Below, piece by piece: positions 43,996-51,251 of a stretch of DNA of 51,251 nucleotides (within the stretch, counting starts at the first letter, position 1; the number at the start of each line of letters is the position of its first letter). Origin of the DNA: Deltaproteobacteria bacterium (GTDB lineage Bacteria; Desulfobacterota; Binatia; UBA9968; JAJDTQ01); contig JAPPNF010000077.1 of assembly GCA_028818755.1 (NCBI GenBank), positions 1 through 51,251 on the forward strand, written 5' to 3'. The position numbers and the translations under genes were made by a program. The notes beneath the pieces were generated by a model, which saw only the letters and a list, made by a program, of their open reading frames with translations, made no database searches and was not told the origin of the DNA.

Positions 43996-45632
43996 CTACC
44001 CCACCTTCTCCCGCGCTTCCATGATCTTGTGGACCACGGCCTCGACGTCCGCCTCGTCCACGAACGGCGACATGATGTAGGACTTCAGCGCGTGGATGGG
44101 CTCGCCGTAGGCGGTGCGGCGGTAGCAGTCGGTGGAGGAGATGACCACGCCGCGGCCGGCCATGGCTTCGGAGTGGACGTAGCCGAAGATGTTCCGGTTG
44201 AACTCGTTGTGGGCCAGCAGGGTGTCGCGGAAGGCCGGGTCTTCCAGCTCCTGGCGCTTGATGGCGAAGGTGTCCACGCCCGGCGGATAGGCGCGGAACA
44301 GGGTCACCGTGCCGAAGTTGTCGCGGTTGAGCACGGTGGTGCCCTCGCGTCCTTCCAGGTGCTCGCGCAGGAGCTGGGCCATCTCCACCATGTGCCCCAG
44401 CACTACCCGGAGGCCCTCGCGCCCGAACAGGCGGTAGTTGGCGACGGCGGCAAGCGGCCCGGTGCCGCCCGGGAGGTCTCCAGCGTGTACATGCCGGGAC
44501 GGTGCTCGCCGAAGTGGTAGAGGTACGGCATCTGAGCCGGGTCCCGCGCCACCCGCTGCAGGTCCGCGCGGTCCTTCGCCAGCACCAGACTCGAGATGTA
44601 CGGCGCGAAGCCGGTCTTGTGGAAGTCCACGCCCACGGAATCCGCCAGCGACAAGTGGCGGATGCGGCGGCACGCCCCCGCCAGGGCGCGCAGGGTGCGC
44701 GGCCGGAACCCCAGGGGGTTGCCCTCGAAATCGTAGTCGTTGAACACCGACCACGCCCAGCCGATGACCGCGTCGGCGTGTATGTGCGGCCGGTAGGCAA
44801 GCTGGAACTCGTCCACCAGTTTATCCCGCAACGTCGCAATGGCCTCCAGGTCGTCGAGGCCGAACGAATCGGTGGTGCCCATGGTGGCGATGATGGCGGC
44901 GATCTTCCTGCCTTCCGACAGCGCCTTGCGCGCCGCTTCCTCCAGTTGCGCCAGATCGATCTCGTTCTCCGGAGTCGTCGGAACCGTGATCAGGTTACGG
45001 GTGCCCAGGCCCAGCCAGCCCGCGATGTTGGCCGCACAGTAGTGCCCGGTGTCGGACACCAGGATCGCGGCCTCCTGGGACACCCCGTTCTGAATCGTGT
45101 TCGGGCACGCCTTCTCCAGCCCCATCTTCACCCCGTACAGGGACGTGCCGGTGCCGCCGAACGTGAACACGCCGCCGGCCCGTTCCGGGTCGTAGCCGAC
45201 GAGTCCCGCGGTCATGCCCGTGGCCTCCACCTCGGCCAGCGCCACCAGCCGGCTGTACTCGTCCCAGGCGACGTTGGCGTTGTACAACGCGGCCAGCAAC
45301 ACGCCGATGATGCTGGGGATGGTGGGCGGCGGAATGACGTTCTGCTGTGTGCGGGGGTGGCCGAAGATGGTCATGCCCTGCAGGTAGCCCACGAGATCGG
45401 CGGTCACCGCCTCCACCGACGCCGGACCCTCCGGCAAGACCGCCTTACGGGCGGCCTCGAAGTCACCCGGCGTCAGCTCGCCGAGGATCGGCAGGTCGGA
45501 CTTCAACGCATCCACCTGGTCGAGGGCTCGCATGATGGAGTGGACGAAGTACGAATCGTGGATGGGATCGGATACCGGCTGTGGAAACGCCAGCCGCACC
45601 TTGTCAAGGACATCGCGATAGGGTGTAGACAT
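43996..45632 (-). pseudogene. PLP-dependent group II decarboxylase, frameshifted
   Basis: A fold-type I pyridoxal-phosphate enzyme of the aromatic-L-amino-acid/glutamate decarboxylase group, about 545 codons. The first part (from the ATG at 45632, 45632 to about 44475) has FTFGGTGTSLYGVKMGLEKA, HADAVIGWAWSV and the PLP Lys in VDFHKTGFAP. It runs to LETSRA and then loses frame. The correct continuation GTGPLAAVANYRLFGREGL is in another frame and runs to 43996. One base is missing (or two are extra) around 44474-44480. It may be a real inactivation or a sequencing/assembly error; the rest of the gene shows no decay. Confidence 0.8.
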
Positions 45633-45739
45633 GAGACAGGATCCTTTGAGGCAGAGCCTTGATGTAGATGTATTCCCTGTGTTCAGTTTACAGGAATTCG
45701 ATGAAGTCTCTAGAAACCCCCAGCCAAAAGGACGGACAC

Positions 45740-46375
45740 ATGATCACGCTTTACAGCAAGGCAACCTCCAACGGCCGCAAGGCCTCCATCATGCTGGAGG
45801 AATCTGGGCTCGACTACAGCGTCAGGCCCATGGCCCTGGAGGAAGGCGAACAGAAGCAGGACTGGTACCTGGCCATCAACCCCAACGGCCGGATCCCCTG
45901 CATCGTGGATGACGACGGCCCCGGCGGCCGCTCGGTCACCGTGTTCGAATCGGGAGCGATCCTGATCTATCTCGCGGAGAAGTCCGGGCGGCTCCTGCCC
46001 GATGACCCGGCCGCCCGTACGGAAGTGTTCAAATGGCTGTTCTTCGCCTCCGGCCACATCACCCACACCGGCCTGGGCGTTCACTGGCAGATACGCTGCC
46101 GCGACGCCGGCGAGGAGCACGCCCACCTGGGCGTCTGGCAGACCGAGAACAACCGCGTCTACGGAGTACTCAACCGAGGCCTGGAAGGACGCGACTATCT
46201 GGCGGGCGACTACTCCATCGCCGACCTGGCGGCCTACCCCTGGATCTACCGCTGGGAGTTCCAGGAGATCGACCTCGACCGCTACCCCAACGTCCGGGAG
46301 TGGCTGGCCCGAGTCGGCGCCCGGCCGGCGGTGCAGCGAGGGTTGCAGATTCCGCCGCGGGATGACGGGCTATAG
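45740..46375 (+). CDS. Glutathione S-transferase family protein
   Basis: A 211-residue GST. The N-terminal thioredoxin fold reads MITLYSKATSNGRKASIMLEE with INPNGRIPCIVDDD and VFESGAILIYLAEKSG for glutathione binding; Ser/Asn near the start replaces the usual Cys, as in Ure2p/YfcG-type GSTs, which reduce disulfides. The C-terminal helical domain ends LAGDYSIADLAAYPWIYRW. Start at 45740 follows AAAAGGACGGACAC. The TAG stop is part of TAGTGTCC, the sequence found at the end of the palindromic element at 51043. Confidence 0.9.
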   Translation: MITLYSKATSNGRKASIMLEESGLDYSVRPMALEEGEQKQDWYLAINPNGRIPCIVDDDGPGGRSVTVFESGAILIYLAEKSGRLLPDDPAARTEVFKWLFFASGHITHTGLGVHWQIRCRDAGEEHAHLGVWQTENNRVYGVLNRGLEGRDYLAGDYSIADLAAYPWIYRWEFQEIDLDRYPNVREWLARVGARPAVQRGLQIPPRDDGL

Positions 46376-46380
46376 TGTCC

Positions 46381-47055
46381 TCAGAAGCCTTCCTGCATCC
46401 AGAAATCGGTTTCATGCAGCTTGTCCCAAGGTATCAGACTCCCGGCCGTTCGCTGCTGGAGCTGATCGCCGCCGTACGCGACGACCACGGAACAGGGACG
46501 GGATGACGTGGTCAGATGCCGCTGGACACGGCGGGCCCCCTGGAGCCAGCTCGACGATGGCGTCTCGGCGGATTTGGCTTCGACCAGCGTAACGCTGGAC
46601 GGACGCTCGATAATGAGATCCGCCTCGGCCCCGTTTCGATCCCGGTAGAACGACAAACCGCCCGCCTCACCCTGGTTGGTTCGATATTTGACGATCTCCG
46701 AAACCACCCAGGTCTCGAAGATTGCTCCGCGGAGCGGATGCGCGCGAAGCTGTTCGAGCGTACGGATGCCGAGCAGCCAGCAAACGAGACCGGTGTCGTG
46801 GAAGTGAAGCTTCGGCATCTTCACGAGCCGCTTGCGCAGGTTCGAATGAAAGGCCGGCAGACGGAAAACAAGGAAGGTCGCCTCCAGGATACCGAGCCAG
46901 GCTTTCACGGTTGGCTGCGATACGCCGCAGTCTCCAGCCAGTGAAGAATGGTTCAGCAACTGCGCGCTGCGACCGGCGCACAGTTCAACGAAACGTTGGA
47001 ACGTCGCAAGGTCGCCTACGTTGCTGACGGTTCTCACGTCGCGTTCAATATAAGG
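46381..47055 (-). pseudogene. C-terminal (DUF4143) remnant of an AAA ATPase
   Basis: The frame encodes YIERDVRTVSNVGDLATF, then LAGDCGVSQPTVKAWLGILEAT, LVKMPKLHFHDTGLVCWLLGI and GAIFETWVVSEIVKYR, the DUF4143 domain of AAA_14-type ATP-binding proteins. The 200-residue ATPase half that should precede it is missing; an in-frame TAG at 47058-47056 closes the frame just ahead of YIERDV. The remaining half also lacks an obvious start with a ribosome binding site. Such proteins are often found in mobile islands. Most likely a truncated, inactive gene. Confidence 0.75.
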
Positions 47056-47090
47056 CTATAGCAAGATCTAATTTTGAATTAGCCTATATT
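47047..47090. repeat. AT-rich nested palindrome at a truncation point
   Basis: AATATAAGGCTA (47047-47058) pairs with TAGCCTATATT (47080-47090), with one bulged A. Inside lies CTAATT...AATTAG (47068-47082). The stretch is far more AT-rich than its surroundings and coincides with the truncated end of the DUF4143 remnant. Confidence 0.55.
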
Positions 47091-47198
47091 GGCATTCTCT
47101 TTGAAGACGAGAAGAGTAGATCCTGCTCTTGTGCATGGTCCTCCCTCTTCCGTCAAAGACTAACCTTTGACTGAGGACATTCAAGGGGAGCAGGCAGG

Positions 47199-47909
47199 CT
47201 ACCCGAACAGCCCCAGCAGCGCATCCACCGCGGCGGGGGTGTCGGAGAAGTCGGGCAGGAGTTGGTCCGCGTCCAGCTTCCGAAGCTCCTCCAGGGGGTT
47301 GTAGCGGCCGGTGGCCACGAGGAGGCACTTCATGCCGTTGGTCCGGGCGGCTTCGAGGTCCCTGGGGGTGTCGCCGACGATGACGCAGTGGCGGGGCTCC
47401 ACCGGGACGTCGAGGTGGAGGCGCCAGCGTTCCATGGCGATGCGGGGAAGGTCGTTGCGGTTGGCGGAGTCGCTGCCGAAAGCGCCGGGGCCGATGTGCT
47501 CGCCGACGCCGGCGGCCTGTAGCTTCAGGCGGGCCGTGACCTCCATGTTGCCGGTGACGACGCCGAGGGAGAGGTCGGGCAGGCGGCTCAGTTCACGCAC
47601 CAACTCGGGGACGCCGGCCAGCGCCCGCACCCGGGTGGGACCCTCGGAAATGGCACGCGTGTAGCATTCCTGCAGGTTCCTGCTGAAGGTCTCCAAGTCC
47701 GCCTGGCCCCATTCCACATCGTGGCCCGCTACGTCGAAGATCTCCTGCAGGATGATCGGATCGGTCTTGCCGTCCGGCCGAATGGTGCGGATGTCGCCGG
47801 GGATGCCGAAGGTCTTGAGGATGGCGTCGTTGAAGGCGACGTGGCCGTCCTGGGAACGGAGCAGGGTGCCGTCGATGTCGAAGAAGACGATCTTGGGTAT
47901 GTTGGCCAT
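47199..47909 (-). CDS. HAD-superfamily phosphatase
   Basis: A 236-residue haloacid-dehalogenase-type phosphatase. Motif I is FFDIDGTLLRS (nucleophile Asp), motif II LGVVTGNME, motif IV VIVGDTPRDLEAART. The cap domain is inserted after motif I, as in phosphoglycolate and phosphoserine phosphatase relatives (C1 cap). The start at 47909 is chosen because motif I is 8 residues in. It diverges from the aminotransferase-serA operon. It could be the phosphoserine phosphatase of that pathway, but substrate specificity is not readable. Confidence 0.87.
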   Translation of the reverse strand: MANIPKIVFFDIDGTLLRSQDGHVAFNDAILKTFGIPGDIRTIRPDGKTDPIILQEIFDVAGHDVEWGQADLETFSRNLQECYTRAISEGPTRVRALAGVPELVRELSRLPDLSLGVVTGNMEVTARLKLQAAGVGEHIGPGAFGSDSANRNDLPRIAMERWRLHLDVPVEPRHCVIVGDTPRDLEAARTNGMKCLLVATGRYNPLEELRKLDADQLLPDFSDTPAAVDALLGLFG

Positions 47910-47974
47910 GGCAGGCTGGAAACTTATACGCTCGCGACACGCATGGAAAGGGTCGGCGCGCCCCGCGCGTGGAA

Positions 47975-48003
47975 TTGACAAAACCGCCCGCTCAAGCTAC
48001 GAA
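47975..48003 (+). promoter_or_regulatory. Promoter of the serine operon
   Basis: TTGACA at 47975-47980 and TACGAA at 47998-48003 with 17 bp between. The predicted start at about 48008-48010 falls just before the first riboswitch stem at 48011. Confidence 0.7.
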
Positions 48004-48006
48004 TAA

Positions 48007-48103
48007 GTTTGCACAACTGGCGTGTACGTGGAGTTCACCACGAGGGAGTGCTTGACTGCTGGACGGCCGAACGCCTGGGTCTCTATGCCAGAGAGGTTCA
48101 GGC
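48007..48103 (+). ncRNA. ZTP (pfl) riboswitch
   Basis: The leader matches the ZTP/pfl aptamer: stem GCAC/GTGC (48011-48014 with 48048-48051); ACTGGCG at 48016-48022; hairpin GTGG/CCAC (48028-48031 with 48038-48041); GAGGGAG (48042-48048); then CGCCTGGG (48072-48079). GGCG (48019-48022) can form the family's pseudoknot with CGCC (48072-48075). These riboswitches bind ZMP/ZTP, which accumulate when 10-formyl-THF is short, and turn on purine and one-carbon genes. Here the regulated genes are the aminotransferase and serA. Identified by eye; a covariance-model search would confirm it. Confidence 0.8.
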
Positions 48104-48111
48104 TTTTTTTT
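48073..48111 (+). terminator. Riboswitch expression-platform terminator
   Basis: GCCTGGGTCTCT (48073-48084) pairs with AGAGAGGTTCAGGC (48090-48103), followed by eight T residues (48104-48111): a rho-independent terminator. Its 5' arm includes the CGCC strand of the ZTP pseudoknot, so ligand binding would prevent the terminator and switch the operon on. Confidence 0.85.
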
Positions 48112-48176
48112 GTGCAAAACCCGTCTCGTTCACCTTCCGTTGAGAGGACAACCCATACGCCATCGGATGTAAGCCC

Positions 48177-49322
48177 ATGATCAAGCATTACCTCCTTTCT
48201 CCCGGTCCGACGCCTATTCCCAACGAAGTGCAGTTGGCCATGGCGCAGACCATGATCCACCACCGGACGCCGGAGTTCGCGGCGGTCCTGGAGGAGGCGC
48301 GGCAGGGGCTGAGGACACTGTTCGGCACGAAGAACGACGTCATCATCCTGGCCTCGTCGGGTACCGGCGCCATGGAGGCTGGGGTGGCCAACCTGTTCTC
48401 GCCGCGGGACAAGGTCATCGTGGTCAACGGCGGCAAGTTCGGCGAACGCTGGCTGCGCATCTGCCGCGCCTACGCCCTCGACGTGGTGGAGATCAAGGTC
48501 GAATGGGGCAAGGCCGTGGAGGTGAACGCGGTGGAGGCGGCGCTGCGGTCGCATCCGGACGCCAAGGGCGTCCTCATCCAGGCCAGCGAGACCTCGACCA
48601 CCACGCTTCACCCGGTGCGCGAGATCGCGGAACTGACCCGCGACGGCGGGCCGCTGCTGCTGGTGGACGGCGTCACCGCGGTGGGCGTGCTGTCCGTCCC
48701 GATGGACGAGTGGGGCATCGACGCTCTGGTGACAGGCTCGCAGAAGGCGATGATGCTGCCACCCGGTCTGGCGTTCATCGGCCTCAGCGACCGCGCTTGG
48801 GAACGGGCTCGGGAAACCGCGTCGCCGCGCTTCTACTTCGACCTGGAAAGCGAGCGAAAGGGACAGGCCAAGGGCTCCACGGCCTATACCCCCGCGGTGT
48901 CGCTGGTGTTCGGGCTGTGCGCGTCCCTCAAGCTCATGCGCGAGGAAGGGCTTGAGCGCGTGTACGCCCGCCATGACCGGATGGCGCGGGCCACGCGCGC
49001 GGCGGCAACGGCCATGAGGCTCAAGCTGCTGTCGCCGGACAACCCCAGCCCCGCGGCCACGGGCCTCTACGTCCCTGAAGGATGCAACGCCGACGCCCTG
49101 CTCGACTATCTCCGCGTGCAAATGGGAGTCACGCTGGCGGAGGGGCAGGACGACTTGCAGGGCAAGGCCATCCGCATCGCCCACGTCGGCCACATGGGAG
49201 CCTTCGACGTCATCGTGGCCGTCAGCGCGCTGGAAATGGCGTTTCGGAAGTTCGGCCTGCCGATCACTCTCGGCACGGGTGTGGCCGCGGCCCAGGAGAT
49301 CCTGCTGGAGGCGCTGGACTGA
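48177..49322 (+). CDS. Class V aminotransferase (serine-pyruvate/alanine-glyoxylate or phosphoserine type)
   Basis: A 381-residue PLP enzyme of the class V group. It starts HYLLSPGPTPIPNEVQLAM and MIHHRTPEF, then SSGTGAMEAGVANL. The PLP Lys lies in VTGSQKAMMLPPGLAF, and the Asp binding the pyridine N in LLVDGVTAVG. This group includes serine-pyruvate and alanine-glyoxylate transaminases and, in lineages without SerC, phosphoserine transaminase. Its place between a ZTP riboswitch and serA makes the phosphoserine step the most likely role. The ATG at 48177 has only a weak ribosome binding site. Confidence 0.9.
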   Translation: MIKHYLLSPGPTPIPNEVQLAMAQTMIHHRTPEFAAVLEEARQGLRTLFGTKNDVIILASSGTGAMEAGVANLFSPRDKVIVVNGGKFGERWLRICRAYALDVVEIKVEWGKAVEVNAVEAALRSHPDAKGVLIQASETSTTTLHPVREIAELTRDGGPLLLVDGVTAVGVLSVPMDEWGIDALVTGSQKAMMLPPGLAFIGLSDRAWERARETASPRFYFDLESERKGQAKGSTAYTPAVSLVFGLCASLKLMREEGLERVYARHDRMARATRAAATAMRLKLLSPDNPSPAATGLYVPEGCNADALLDYLRVQMGVTLAEGQDDLQGKAIRIAHVGHMGAFDVIVAVSALEMAFRKFGLPITLGTGVAAAQEILLEALD

Positions 49323-49332
49323 CTGGCGGAGG

Positions 49333-49367
49333 CCCTCACCCCAACCCTCTCCCTGAGGGAGTGGGGG
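49333..49367 (+). repeat. CCCTCACCC...GGGAGTGGG palindromic repeat, copy 3
   Basis: CCCTCACCCCAACCCTCTCC followed by CTGAGGGAGTGGGGG, a third copy of the repeat at 26089 and 28349, here with a slightly degraded right arm. It lies inside the operon, between the aminotransferase and serA genes. Confidence 0.7.
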
Positions 49368-49460
49368 TCGGAGGAACCATTCATACGCTGGAAGAGGGGG
49401 CCGGATGGGGCGGCCGGGGGACGGCTGGGGACACTCGGAGGACGCAGAGGTGAAGGCGAC

Positions 49461-51047
49461 ATGTTGAAGGTGCTGGTTTCCGACCCGCTTCCCGACGTGG
49501 GGCTCGCGGTTCTGCACGACGCGGCGGACATCGACGTCGACGTACGGACCGGGCTCAAGCCCGACGAGCTCAAGGAGATCATCGGCGTATACGAGGGGCT
49601 GATCATTCGCAGCGGCACCAAGGTGACCGCGGAGGTCATCGAGGCCGCGCACCGGCTCAGGATCATCGGTCGCGCCGGCGTGGGCGTGGAGAACGTCGAC
49701 GTGGACGCCGCCAGCAAGAAGGGCATCGTGGTGATGAACACGCCGGGCGGCAACAACGTCACCACCGGCGAGCACACCATCTCGCTCATGCTGGCCCTGG
49801 CCCGGCACATCCCCCAGGCGGTGTCCTCGCTCAAGAGCGGCCGCTGGGACCGGCAGAAGTTCACCGGCGTGGAGGTGTGCAACAAGACCCTCGGCGTCGT
49901 CGGCCTGGGCAACGTGGGGCGCATCGTGGCCGAACGGGCCCTGGGGCTGCGCATGAAAGTCCTGGGCTACGACCCCTTCATCCCGGCGGAGGCCGCCGCG
50001 CGCATGGGCGTGGAATCCGCCAGCCTCGACGAGATCTACCGCCGGTCCGACTTCATCACCGTCCACGTGCCGCTGATCGAGGAAACGCGCGGGCTCATCG
50101 ACCGCGAGGCCATCGCGAAGATGAAGACCGGCGTGCGCATCATCAACTGCGCCCGCGGCGGCATCGTCGACGAGAACGACCTGGCCGAGGCCATCAGGGA
50201 GGGCAAGGTGGCCGGGGCCGCGCTGGACGTGTACGTCGACGAGCCCCCGGGACCGGACCACCCGCTGGTGCAACTGGACCAGGTGGTGACCACCCCGCAC
50301 CTGGGCGCCTCCACCGACGAGGCCCAGCTCAATGTTTCCATCGCGGTGGCGGAGCAGATCCGGGACTTTCTCGTGGACGGCGTCATCCGCTATGCGGTCA
50401 ACGCGCCCAGCGTGAGCCAGGACCTGCTGCGGGAGCTGCAGCCCTACCTCACACTGGGAGAGAAGCTCGGAAGTCTCCACGTGCAGTTGTCGGGAAAGTT
50501 CCCCGAGGAGATCCGCATCGAGGGCGGCGGCGAGGTGGCACAGTACGACATCGCGCCCATCGCCCTGGCCGTGCTGAAGGGCGTGCTGAGCTTCGCCATG
50601 GGAGAGACCGTCAACTACGTCAACGCACCGTTCATCGCCCAGGAGCGCGGCATCAAGGTGGTCCAGTCCAAGAGCGAGATAACCCGGGACTTCGCGAGCT
50701 ACATCAATGTCCGCTCCCGCACCGGGGGCGAGGAGACCGAGATCGAGGGCGCGCTGTTCGGGACCAACAACCCGCGGATCGTGCGCCTCAACGACTTCTA
50801 CTTCGAGGCCGTGCCCGAGGGCCACATCCTGGTGTCCTACAATCACGACGTTCCCGGGGTCGTCGGAGCCATGGGCGCGCTTCTGGGCGACAACGGCATC
50901 AACATCGCCGGGCTGGAACTCGGGCGGGAGAAGGTCGGCGGCCGCGCCATCTCCTTCATCCGCGTGGACAATCCGGTGCCGAGGGAAGTCCTGGACAGGT
51001 TCAGGGCGTTGCCCGAGGTCATCTCGACGACGGCGGTAAGGCTTTAG
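49461..51047 (+). CDS. serA: D-3-phosphoglycerate dehydrogenase
   Basis: A 528-residue, full-length (type 1) SerA. The catalytic domain is split around a NAD Rossmann fold (LGVVGLGNVGRIVAERALGL); key residues lie in INCARGGIVDENDLAEAI and TTPHLGASTDEAQ. An allosteric substrate-binding domain follows at about 315-450. The ACT domain at the end (ILVSYNHDVPGVVGAMGALLGDNGINIAGLELGR) suggests serine feedback inhibition. It commits 3-phosphoglycerate to serine, and thus to one-carbon units and purines. The stop TAG is also the first three bases of TAGTGTCC at the edge of the palindromic element. It is 138 bp after the aminotransferase gene. Confidence 0.96.
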   Translation: MLKVLVSDPLPDVGLAVLHDAADIDVDVRTGLKPDELKEIIGVYEGLIIRSGTKVTAEVIEAAHRLRIIGRAGVGVENVDVDAASKKGIVVMNTPGGNNVTTGEHTISLMLALARHIPQAVSSLKSGRWDRQKFTGVEVCNKTLGVVGLGNVGRIVAERALGLRMKVLGYDPFIPAEAAARMGVESASLDEIYRRSDFITVHVPLIEETRGLIDREAIAKMKTGVRIINCARGGIVDENDLAEAIREGKVAGAALDVYVDEPPGPDHPLVQLDQVVTTPHLGASTDEAQLNVSIAVAEQIRDFLVDGVIRYAVNAPSVSQDLLRELQPYLTLGEKLGSLHVQLSGKFPEEIRIEGGGEVAQYDIAPIALAVLKGVLSFAMGETVNYVNAPFIAQERGIKVVQSKSEITRDFASYINVRSRTGGEETEIEGALFGTNNPRIVRLNDFYFEAVPEGHILVSYNHDVPGVVGAMGALLGDNGINIAGLELGREKVGGRAISFIRVDNPVPREVLDRFRALPEVISTTAVRL

Positions 51048-51209
51048 TGTCCTTTCCCACGTAATTCTTTACCGATATGCTTGTCTTTCTCGTCGTCGGC
51101 TGCGTTGCTCTTCCTCGCGTGGTACCCGCCACTGCTCGTCATCGCGCCTTGCCGACAACAAGAAATCCGGCGCATCTCGGTAAAGAATTACGTGGGAAAG
51201 GACACTAAA
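51043..51209. mobile_element. Palindromic MITE-like element, copy 2
   Basis: Perfect 33-nt terminal inverted repeats (51043-51075 and 51177-51209; outer end TTTAGTGTCCTTTCCC). They enclose a core (about 51076-51176) that is the reverse complement of the core at 32469-32575. The terminal repeats share only the AGTGT end with those of copy 1. It is flanked by TTTA and TAAA, so a TA target site is possible. It separates serA from purA and supplies the stop codon of serA. Confidence 0.75.
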
Positions 51210-51221
51210 GTCCCGGTAGAG

Positions 51222-51251
51222 ATGGCAAACGTAGTGGTCATAGGCGCCCAG
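51222..51251 (+). CDS. purA: Adenylosuccinate synthetase, first ten codons (truncated by window edge)
   Basis: From the ATG at 51222 the codons read MANVVVIGAQ, which is the highly conserved start of PurA (continuing WGDEGKGK in the family). The rest lies outside the window. PurA converts IMP and aspartate to adenylosuccinate in AMP synthesis. It is placed downstream of serA, separated by the palindromic element. Whether the riboswitch transcript extends through the element to purA cannot be told. Confidence 0.75.
   Translation, partial: MANVVVIGAQ

Noticed and set aside
46373..46390. TAGTGTCC after the GST gene as a third palindromic element
   Set aside because: Only the outer eight bases match. 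No inverted partner or core sequence is present nearby, so at most it is a relic or chance match.
47997..50846. 949-codon open frame on the minus strand
   Set aside because: It lies antisense to the aminotransferase and serA genes and runs through the riboswitch. The translation is His/Arg/Val-rich with no recognisable domain, a codon-bias shadow common in GC-rich DNA.

Overview
The window is one contiguous piece of a GC-rich Gram-negative bacterial chromosome. It has secreted periplasmic binding proteins, a signal-peptide-bearing outer-membrane barrel, and good AGGAGG-type ribosome binding sites. The mix of UbiD/UbiX enzymes, many amidohydrolases, orphan TctC-type binding proteins, CO-dehydrogenase-type accessory proteins and hydantoinase genes recalls uncultured lineages formerly placed among deltaproteobacteria (Tectomicrobia- or Desulfobacterota-like). 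That placement is an inference from gene content. There is no rRNA, tRNA, CRISPR array, prophage or intact transposase.

Layout. 0.3-4 kb (minus strand): orphan ABC binding protein, small unknown protein, MFS transporter, methyltransferase. 4-7 kb: a large REC-PAS4 histidine kinase behind a strong promoter with two tandem palindromes. 7.2-13.5 kb (plus): a six-gene operon of UbiD decarboxylase, TctC binding protein, two tandem heme-oxygenase-like diiron (HDO) proteins and two bicupins, one gentisate-dioxygenase-like. It converges on a minus-strand trio (hydantoinase B, hydantoinase A, maleylacetate-reductase-like dehydrogenase). Together these look like an uncharacterised aerobic route for an aromatic or heterocyclic carboxylic acid. 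19-26 kb: amidohydrolase, GNAT, second TctC, VOC protein, amidase, Na+:alanine-type symporter, alpha/beta hydrolase. 26-32 kb (minus): outer-membrane barrel, M20 amidohydrolase, PncC-like protein, carboxyltransferase-domain protein and amidohydrolase, then a divergent third HDO protein. 32.6-41.8 kb: LON-domain protein, sulfatase-maturase-like radical SAM protein with a SEC-C tail, amidohydrolase, two FMN split-barrel proteins, UbiX, an archaeal-type riboflavin kinase (DUF120), XdhC/CoxI, CoxE- and CoxD-like proteins and a TPR protein. 42-47 kb is an eroded accessory patch: alpha/beta hydrolase, DUF2283 pair, Mrr remnant, frameshifted PLP decarboxylase, GST and DUF4143 remnant. 47-51 kb: HAD phosphatase, then a ZTP (pfl) riboswitch leading a class V aminotransferase-serA operon, with the first ten codons of purA at the window edge.

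Working together. UbiX and riboflavin kinase could supply FMN and prenyl-FMN to UbiD. The HAD, aminotransferase and SerA could complete the phosphorylated serine pathway, and the riboswitch would tie it to one-carbon/purine status. The non-coding space is unusually rich in palindromic repeats. The most striking are two 160-170 bp elements (32.44 and 51.04 kb) that share a conserved core but carry different, internally complementary arms.
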